The notes beneath the pieces are model-generated. The model ran no database searches. It was not told where the DNA came from and worked only from the letters and a program-made list of their open reading frames with translations. A stretch of 20,092 nt of DNA from SIAJ01 sp036266155 (lineage in GTDB: Bacteria > Planctomycetota > Planctomycetia > Gemmatales > Gemmataceae), in the NCBI GenBank assembly GCA_036266155.1, contig DATANR010000278.1:1-20092 (forward strand), written 5' to 3'. Of this stretch, positions 13,996-20,092 are shown one piece after another (the stretch's first letter is position 1; every line of letters starts with the position of its first letter). The translations under genes were made by a program, and so were the position numbers.

Positions 13996-16971
13996 TTACG
14001 GCCGACGGCCCTTGAGGTGGTCGTCCATTTTCAGGTACGGCACGCCCTCCTTCCACCACTCCGGCGCCGGCTTGCCCATCAAGTGGTGATCGAAGAACTC
14101 CTTCATGCGGCTCGCATAATCTCGGCGATTCTCCGGCTTCGCTAAACCGTGATTCTCGCCCTTGTACTGAAGCATCACGACCGGCTTTTCGAGTCGGCGG
14201 AGCGTGTTGTAATACTCGACACCCTGTGTGAAATCGACGGCGCCGTCCTTGTCGTTGTGCAGCAGCAAAAGGGGCGTTTGCACGTTCTTGGCGAAGTACA
14301 CGGGCGAGTTGCGAATATACGCCTCCTGCAATTCCCAGTAAGGTCCGGTGAAACGCCCCTGGCTGCTTTCGAAGATCGGCTGGTTGGCCATTCCGGCGTT
14401 CCAGTAGACCGAGCTATACATGCTCACGAGATCGGTCAGTGCCGCTCCCGCGATGGCACACTTGAAGCGATTGGTCTGCGTCACCATGAACGCCGTCTGG
14501 TAGCCGCCCCACGAGTGGCCGTGCAAGGCGAGCTTGTCGCCGTCGACGATACCTGTTGCGATCGCCGCATCAAGCGCAGGCAGAATGCACTCCGCCGCCG
14601 ACTTGCCCGGATCATTGAGTCGATAAGTGATATCCGGCATCAGAACGGCGTATCCATTGGACGTAAAGATCGCGCCGATGCCTCCAGTGCTGGGCGGTGA
14701 GTACTGGTGCAAGCCTTGCGAGAGCTTCTCGTAGATGTAGACGATTGTCGGGTACTTCTTCCCCGCCTCGTAGTTCGCCGGGAGGAACAGCGCGCCTTGC
14801 AGACGCTTGCCGTCCACGCCCATGTATTCGATCAACTTCGAACCAGCGGACCACAAATAACCGGACTGCTGTGGGTTCGCCGTCGTTACCTTCTTGGGGT
14901 CCTTGAACGTCCCGTCCGTCAGATAGTAATCCGGGTAGTCGAGGCTGGTTCCTCGACTAAACGTGAAGACCTCGGCATTGCGCGCTTTGTTAGGCATCCC
15001 ATATTGGCAATCGCCCCATGCGAGCACGTTGACACCGGGCTTGGCGACATCAATTTTTCCAAGGCCCGACTTTTTCGTCCACTCACCATACAACAGCGCG
15101 TAGATGGGTTGTGTCAGGTCGATACCCGGCTTGGGATCGACCTCGAACTGAACCGCTCCGCGATAACGGATGCCATCTTTCTTACCGTTGACAGTCAAGT
15201 TCGTACCGCCGCTGCCGTCCACGGCGACGCTCCAGATATCCCATCGATCTGAGAGCAGCACAAACTTGCCGTCGCGACTCCAGCCCAACGGCGGTGTCGG
15301 CGGCTTGGCGAAATTATGGTCGTCCTCGGTGTCAACGAATAACGTCGCCGAGATGCTCGCGGTGACATTCGTCGACTTGCCGGCCGCCATGTCGTAGATG
15401 TGGTAGTTGCCGTCATTGAAATAAAGGAAGTGCGTTCCTGTCGGTGATGGGACTACGAGTGGCGGCGATTGAAAAAGGCTCATGAGGCCGGTCACGGCCA
15501 TTTTCTTTTCGCCCGTCCGGATGTCGATGGCGTACACGTCGGTCAATAGTTTTCCCGTCAAGTAGCTTCGATACTCATGGGCTCGGATGTCGCGGCCGAT
15601 GGCATATCGATGCTTGGCGGCCAGTGAGACCTCACGGACGGAGTCGTCGGCCAGACGCAGAAACTTCTTTTCCTTCACTCGATAGATCGCGGTGAACGCG
15701 AATTCACGATCGGCCGCGGCTTGTTTCTCCTGCATCGGCTGGAGGCGTGGGTCCTTCCAATGCCAGACGACGAGGTCCGGCTTCGGACCCGTGGCGGCTG
15801 GGCGGTCGGGCGGCTTCGGAGCTTCCTTTTTCTCGTCTTTTTTCTCACTAGTTGGAGCATCTTTCTTGCCTGGGACGGATGGGGTTGGGCCGCTCTCTTT
15901 CTTGGCCTCCTCTTTTTTCTTGCGCTCCGCGATGCCGAATGTCAGGGCATCGAGTCCCTCCATCCACGCAACTGGTCTGTTCTGACTGATCGCCATGTCC
16001 TTGGGAAAGTCCTTGTCATCTTTGGGATCGTAAACGACGCGCGTGGGTTTTGGTCCCAGATCGGTGAAGCCCAGGACGACATTCCATTTGTTTTCGGAGC
16101 CTGGATCGTCGGTCGCTTTGAGCAGTGCGAATGCAGTGAACTCTTCGTTCCAGTTCAGTCCGCGATAAGTCGCTTTGCCCGCCTCGATCAGATGAGTGGC
16201 CCCGGTCTTCATGTCGCGAAGGTGAATGCCATTGCCAATCTGACCGGCCGCGTCGATCACGGTCACGAGCCACGTCCCCTTTTTGTCGAACGCGAAATCC
16301 GCGACGTTGCCGAGAACGAGGTCAGTGCCGGTCGCCAACTCACGCAGGACAAGATCGGACCCGGCCGGGGCCGGTGGCGTACCCGGAGCGGGCGGTCCGA
16401 CGGGCGTCTCCATGGATTTTCGGTAAGCCAGGTGCGTGGCAGCTTCGCCCGAAAACTGAAAGAAGCCGGCTCCATCGATTTCCGTCTTTTCACCGGTTCC
16501 CAAATTAACGAGCGTGATCTTCGATTTCGGTCGCGGACTGCCCGGCTTGGTGAATGGCGTCACACCAAACGCGGCCCACTTGGAATCGTGAGAAAAGACC
16601 GGCGCACCAAAGCCGCCCCCGGCCGGAAAGCGCGTCTCCTTGCCGTCGGCTGACCGCAGGACGACTTCGCCGTCGCCTTCGTTGGGTCCCACGCGGTGGC
16701 CGAACCATTTACCGTCTGGCGAGATGGCAATGCCACGAACGGCTTGCCACGTGTCAGCTTCCGCAAGCGTCAACGGCTTCTTGGCGGTGACTGTCGCGGC
16801 ACTCGCACGGGCATCCGCGAGTTTTTTCTGTACGTCGGCGAGTTGCTTTTCGAGTTCGGCAATTTGTTGTTCACGCGACTTGGGCGGATCCTCGCCTCGT
16901 GTAATGCTCAGACCGCCAATGAAAATGGCTGTTACGAGCGTGATCCAACCGGCAAGTCGATGGCGAATCAT
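13996..16971 (-). CDS. Secreted S9-family (prolyl oligopeptidase-type) serine peptidase
   Basis: A 991-residue exported peptidase. It begins with a signal peptide or anchor (about 1-26), then a short Lys/Glu/Ala coiled coil (about 31-60), a long beta-propeller region (about 70-690) with ISPDGKW and SRDGKFVLLS repeats, and a C-terminal alpha/beta-hydrolase domain. The catalytic residues are Ser about 820 in GHSWGGY, Asp about 909 in NDKDGAV and His about 941 in GENHGL, so it should be active. S9 enzymes cut short peptides, often after proline or acyl-modified residues, and the propeller limits substrate size. A Lys/Glu/Pro-rich insert (about 350-398) interrupts the propeller. The ATG has GGAG 7 nt upstream. 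It is transcribed alone or by readthrough from the upstream WD40 gene, 165 bp away. Confidence 0.94.
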   Translation of the reverse strand: MIRHRLAGWITLVTAIFIGGLSITRGEDPPKSREQQIAELEKQLADVQKKLADARASAATVTAKKPLTLAEADTWQAVRGIAISPDGKWFGHRVGPNEGDGEVVLRSADGKETRFPAGGGFGAPVFSHDSKWAAFGVTPFTKPGSPRPKSKITLVNLGTGEKTEIDGAGFFQFSGEAATHLAYRKSMETPVGPPAPGTPPAPAGSDLVLRELATGTDLVLGNVADFAFDKKGTWLVTVIDAAGQIGNGIHLRDMKTGATHLIEAGKATYRGLNWNEEFTAFALLKATDDPGSENKWNVVLGFTDLGPKPTRVVYDPKDDKDFPKDMAISQNRPVAWMEGLDALTFGIAERKKKEEAKKESGPTPSVPGKKDAPTSEKKDEKKEAPKPPDRPAATGPKPDLVVWHWKDPRLQPMQEKQAAADREFAFTAIYRVKEKKFLRLADDSVREVSLAAKHRYAIGRDIRAHEYRSYLTGKLLTDVYAIDIRTGEKKMAVTGLMSLFQSPPLVVPSPTGTHFLYFNDGNYHIYDMAAGKSTNVTASISATLFVDTEDDHNFAKPPTPPLGWSRDGKFVLLSDRWDIWSVAVDGSGGTNLTVNGKKDGIRYRGAVQFEVDPKPGIDLTQPIYALLYGEWTKKSGLGKIDVAKPGVNVLAWGDCQYGMPNKARNAEVFTFSRGTSLDYPDYYLTDGTFKDPKKVTTANPQQSGYLWSAGSKLIEYMGVDGKRLQGALFLPANYEAGKKYPTIVYIYEKLSQGLHQYSPPSTGGIGAIFTSNGYAVLMPDITYRLNDPGKSAAECILPALDAAIATGIVDGDKLALHGHSWGGYQTAFMVTQTNRFKCAIAGAALTDLVSMYSSVYWNAGMANQPIFESSQGRFTGPYWELQEAYIRNSPVYFAKNVQTPLLLLHNDKDGAVDFTQGVEYYNTLRRLEKPVVMLQYKGENHGLAKPENRRDYASRMKEFFDHHLMGKPAPEWWKEGVPYLKMDDHLKGRRP

Positions 16972-17079
16972 GAAGCAACTCCGTGCGGGCGGACCGGGCG
17001 GTCGCTCCGCGAATGTGGTCGGTGGGATGATCCGTCATCGACGCGGCTGCTGCATCCGCGCCGCGAAAAGAAGATCGGT

Positions 17080-17107
17080 ATCTTATGGAAACTCGGCGAG
17101 ATGTCGG
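17080..17107 (-). promoter_or_regulatory. Possible promoter for the S9 peptidase gene
   Basis: On the minus strand, TAAGAT (17080-17085) is 16 bp downstream of CCGACA (17102-17107), each matching four of six sigma-70 consensus bases. The leader would be about 100 nt. No terminator hairpin was seen after the upstream WD40 gene, so readthrough is also possible. Confidence 0.3.
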
Positions 17108-17136
17108 CGCTATCTCTGAGCTAGACGGTGTTTACG

Positions 17137-20092
17137 TCATTTTTCTACGCGCAACAAAACGCTCTTGGCGGCATGCTCCGTGTTCTTGCCTTCGCGTTTC
17201 GACAGCACCACGAATGGGTGATCGGCCGGTTTGACCCACGGCTCGGCGTAGATCGCGATCTCGCGTTCGCTGTCGCGCTCGGTGATCAAGATGCCGTTGA
17301 GCCCGACGTCGAGGACGCGGACACCATGCGGCAAGCCGCGAACTTCCAACGGCACCCGGCCCTTGAAGTCATTGCGCCGCTCGATCTTCACCTTGAGCCG
17401 CGCTTCGCTGCCGGGCCGAATTGCTACCTCGCCGACCGCGGCCGTCGTAATCAGGTCGCCCGGCGGGACGACCTTCGGCAGTCCCCCGAGTGCTTCGCGA
17501 ACGATCTCTTTGCCGTCGATCATTGCCCTCGCGACCAGTTTGAGCGGCGCTGTGGTGGCCGGCGGGTCGACGGCCATCGGAATTGCGAACAGGGCAAACG
17601 TAGTCGATTGCTGTCCGGCTTCGATGAAGGTGGCCGGCGCTTCAAAGCCGGGCGGCAGGTTTTCGAGCTTTAGCTGAACCAGGCCGTCGTACCCGTCGAT
17701 GCGATTGACCGTGACGCCAATCGGGATCGCCCCACCCTTCCAAACGCTCGGCACCGTCGGATTGAAGCTGACCGTGAAGTCCGGCCGCGGCTGGCGAACG
17801 GTCAATCGGTAGCCGAATTCCGGCCCGCCCATGTTGCGCGAGTCACCGACGCGGACGATGTAGGTCCCGTCGGCCGGCGCGTCGAAGTACAGCCGCGAGT
17901 CCTTGCCGTAGCCGGGGCCGCCATCGTCGTTGCGATAGTTGAGGTGATAGACGGGCAGCCCATTCGGTGGGAACGATGAGCCGGGCAGGTGAATCTCGAC
18001 CTTGTACATCGGCGCGCCGAGCGGATGATGCGTCGGGGTTGTGTCGAGGAAACCGACGCGCTGTCCATTGACCGTTGCGAAGCTGCAGTCAGCGTCTGGA
18101 TTGAGCGGAAGCTGGTCGATCTTCAACAACTCGTTGCCGACGTAGACAAAGTCGTTCATGGCCAAATCGTTCCAGTTTTCAATGCGGATACCGCCGCCGG
18201 CCGAGTCGTGATCGCGGAAGACGATGAACGTTCGCGTTGTACAACGCAGAGTGGCACGTTCGACCGGTTGGCCGGCTTCATCGAGCACATCGATCACGGA
18301 ATCCAGCGGCGAGCCGACGCGGCGGGCGTTTGTCTCGATCAAGAGCCGTTGCCCCTTCTTCGCTGCGAAGCGGATATGATGTCTCTCGCCGGGCCGTCCG
18401 ATGACGCCGTTCGCGGTGCCGGGAGTTTGAATGGTCGCCTGCCCTTTTTGAACCGTGACCTCCGAAAATTCGCCCGCGATGAGGCTAGCATCGCCGAGCG
18501 GCTTCTCGCCTGGGGTCAGGATCGGAATGGGCACTCGTGAGCCGACGGCAGCATCCGCGGGGACCTTGATGATGCCGGTTGTCGCCGTCAAGTTGACACC
18601 ATGCAGCGCTACTGTTGCTTCGGTCCCCCGTTGAGCGCCCATCGGCACGACGCCAGTGACGATCGGCACATCGCCGATGTGGAGCCGATACGTCATGTCG
18701 GCTGCCCCGCGAAAATCCTTGTCGCGGATGCCGATCGCATAGGTGCCGGCCGTCGGGCAGGTGAAGCCGAGGAGCCCGTTCGCTCCCTCCGCGACGACGC
18801 GGCCATCGCCATCCGTGACTTCGAGAACGGGCTCGAGTTTCGAGCCCAGGACAGATGTCAGCGCCTGCGCCCCAATCTGTTGGCCCGCCTGGGCGGCAAA
18901 GCGGAAGCAGTCGGCCTGGCCGGCGCGATCGATGGCGCCGACGAGCGTGGCCGGCAGAGTTATCGGTCGGCCGTTCTTCGCGGAGTCGATGGTCGCGGCT
19001 TTGGCAACGAGCAGGTATCGGTCGACTATGAAAGTAAAAGCCGACCCGGCCCCGGCGGCAGTCTTCGGCGTCAACATCACGGGCCCAACGGGCGCGTCCG
19101 GAGCAATCGAGATCTCCGCACGGCGAGTCGCGCCGGAAGAGCCCCAGACCTGTACGGTCACGCCGGGCACGTTTGACGCAATCGAGAGGTCACCATCCAG
19201 ATGCTGGCCCTCAAGCGTGAGCTGGAACTTGGAGAAGCGCTTGCCGAAGTTCGGCGTCACCTTGCCGACGGCTGGCGGTTTTGGCTTCTCGGGCAGCGGC
19301 TCGCTCGTCGGCTTACCGGCTTCGGTGTCGATCAATTGCAGAACGCCGTCGAAGCGACCGATGGCGAGTTGCTTGCCATCGGGCCGCAGGGCGAGACTCA
19401 GAATCGTGTCCGGCTGCGGTGGGAACGTGAGCTTCTCGACCATCTTGGCCGCGTCCCACTTCTTGATGTTCTTGCCTTCGCTCGCCGAGTAGAGGAACTG
19501 GCCATCTTTCGAATACTCGAGCCGTGTCACCGGTTGCGTATGGGCGAAGACCGATTGCACGAGCTTGCCGGCCTCCGGCGTGGCTTCCCAGACGCGGATG
19601 CTCTTGTCGACCCCGGCTGCGGCGAGGCGTTTGCCGTCCGGATGCCACGTGAGGGCATAGACCCAATCGGTTGCATCGCTGAGCGTGTAGAGCCGCTTGC
19701 CCGTGGCCGGGTCCCAGACTTTCACAGCGCGATCGGCGGAGGCAGAAGCGATCAGCTTGCCGTCGGGCGAAAAAGCGACTGCATAGATCGTGTCGCTGTG
19801 GTCCTTCAATTCGCGGATGATGGAGCGTGCGTCGGTGTCCCAGATGCGGATGATTCGGTCGTAGCCGGCGACCGCTAGCGTTTTGTGATCGGGTGCGAAG
19901 TCGAGCGTATACTGCACGTCCTTCGCGCCCGTCAATTCGCCCATCGGTTCGAACCTCATCGCCTTCTCGTCGACCGAATACAGCTTGACGACGCCCGACT
20001 TGCCGGGATCGCCGCTGGCGATCGCGAGTCGTTTGCCATCGTGGGAGAACGCGATAGCGGTGACGCGTGAGGTCTGGCCGTCCAGGTGGGCG
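17137..20092 (-). CDS. WD40-repeat protein with PPC-like domains (5' end outside window)
   Basis: The reading frame has no stop up to the right edge, giving 984 visible residues. An ATG at 19959 is internal: the 44 codons before it encode another WD40 blade (VTAIAFSHDGKRLAIASG, then GVVKLYSVD). Six blades are visible, including VAFSPDGKLIASASADRAVKVWD, here given as two adjoining pieces, VAFSPDGKLIASAS and ADRAVKVWD. After them come an IPT/TIG-like stretch, then PPC-type beta-sandwich domains with CFRFAAQAGQQIGAQ and HHIRFAAKKGQRLLIET motifs. A segment with DGTYIVRVGDS and two beta-sandwich domains of COG1470 type finish the protein. This build is typical of exported planctomycete proteins, which often carry a cytochrome c-like domain at the N-terminus; that part is not in view. 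Localisation and ligand are unknown. Confidence 0.88.
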   Translation of the reverse strand, partial: AHLDGQTSRVTAIAFSHDGKRLAIASGDPGKSGVVKLYSVDEKAMRFEPMGELTGAKDVQYTLDFAPDHKTLAVAGYDRIIRIWDTDARSIIRELKDHSDTIYAVAFSPDGKLIASASADRAVKVWDPATGKRLYTLSDATDWVYALTWHPDGKRLAAAGVDKSIRVWEATPEAGKLVQSVFAHTQPVTRLEYSKDGQFLYSASEGKNIKKWDAAKMVEKLTFPPQPDTILSLALRPDGKQLAIGRFDGVLQLIDTEAGKPTSEPLPEKPKPPAVGKVTPNFGKRFSKFQLTLEGQHLDGDLSIASNVPGVTVQVWGSSGATRRAEISIAPDAPVGPVMLTPKTAAGAGSAFTFIVDRYLLVAKAATIDSAKNGRPITLPATLVGAIDRAGQADCFRFAAQAGQQIGAQALTSVLGSKLEPVLEVTDGDGRVVAEGANGLLGFTCPTAGTYAIGIRDKDFRGAADMTYRLHIGDVPIVTGVVPMGAQRGTEATVALHGVNLTATTGIIKVPADAAVGSRVPIPILTPGEKPLGDASLIAGEFSEVTVQKGQATIQTPGTANGVIGRPGERHHIRFAAKKGQRLLIETNARRVGSPLDSVIDVLDEAGQPVERATLRCTTRTFIVFRDHDSAGGGIRIENWNDLAMNDFVYVGNELLKIDQLPLNPDADCSFATVNGQRVGFLDTTPTHHPLGAPMYKVEIHLPGSSFPPNGLPVYHLNYRNDDGGPGYGKDSRLYFDAPADGTYIVRVGDSRNMGGPEFGYRLTVRQPRPDFTVSFNPTVPSVWKGGAIPIGVTVNRIDGYDGLVQLKLENLPPGFEAPATFIEAGQQSTTFALFAIPMAVDPPATTAPLKLVARAMIDGKEIVREALGGLPKVVPPGDLITTAAVGEVAIRPGSEARLKVKIERRNDFKGRVPLEVRGLPHGVRVLDVGLNGILITERDSEREIAIYAEPWVKPADHPFVVLSKREGKNTEHAAKSVLLRVEK

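Overview
This window is a GC-rich stretch of bacterial chromosome. From gene architecture alone it looks like a member of the Planctomycetota, probably Gemmataceae- or Pirellulales-like. The signs are a Ser/Thr kinase fused to a WD40 propeller, an ECF sigma factor next to an anti-sigma/VWA fusion, a WD40 protein with PPC-like domains, and secreted proteins with a HEAT-like start. I could not search databases, so the taxonomy is inference from recognised family combinations. No rRNA, tRNA, CRISPR array, integrase or transposase was seen.

Layout, left to right; all genes are on the minus strand except one. (1) 27-2821: an ECF sigma factor (2300-2821) overlaps by 4 bp the next gene (27-2303), a membrane protein with an anti-sigma-like N-terminus and a YfbK-type VWA domain outside the membrane. 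(2) 2887-3013: a palindromic element with perfect 33-bp arms. (3) 3026-6517: a receptor-like Ser/Thr kinase with a TM segment and a large propeller region. (4) 6586-8652: two family 2 glycosyltransferases, with a good sigma-70-like promoter upstream of the pair and a three-copy 11-bp direct repeat between them. (5) 8812-12008: a tight three-gene operon of a secreted HEAT-like protein, a DUF58 protein and a BatD/DUF4381-like membrane protein. It resembles a MoxR/Bat locus without the MoxR ATPase or the BatA/BatB VWA proteins. (6) 12009-12388: a divergent intergenic region. It contains a frameshifted remnant of a second copy of the HEAT-like gene's 5' end with its own promoter-like element, plus a perfect hairpin. 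(7) 12389-13921, plus strand: a secreted transglutaminase-like protein, followed by a hairpin between convergent genes. (8) 13996-16971: a secreted S9-family peptidase with all three catalytic residues. (9) 17137 to the right edge: a WD40-PPC protein whose N-terminus lies outside the window.

The genes look like several independent envelope and signalling units rather than one pathway. Recurrent themes are transmembrane signalling (the sigma/anti-sigma pair and the kinase), VWA-like folds (YfbK-type and DUF58), beta-propellers in three separate genes, and surface polysaccharide synthesis. The least ordinary observations are the pseudogene remnant at 12045-12202, the 33-bp-arm palindrome, the sigma/anti-sigma-VWA pair, and the Bat-like operon with a HEAT-like secreted protein in place of MoxR.
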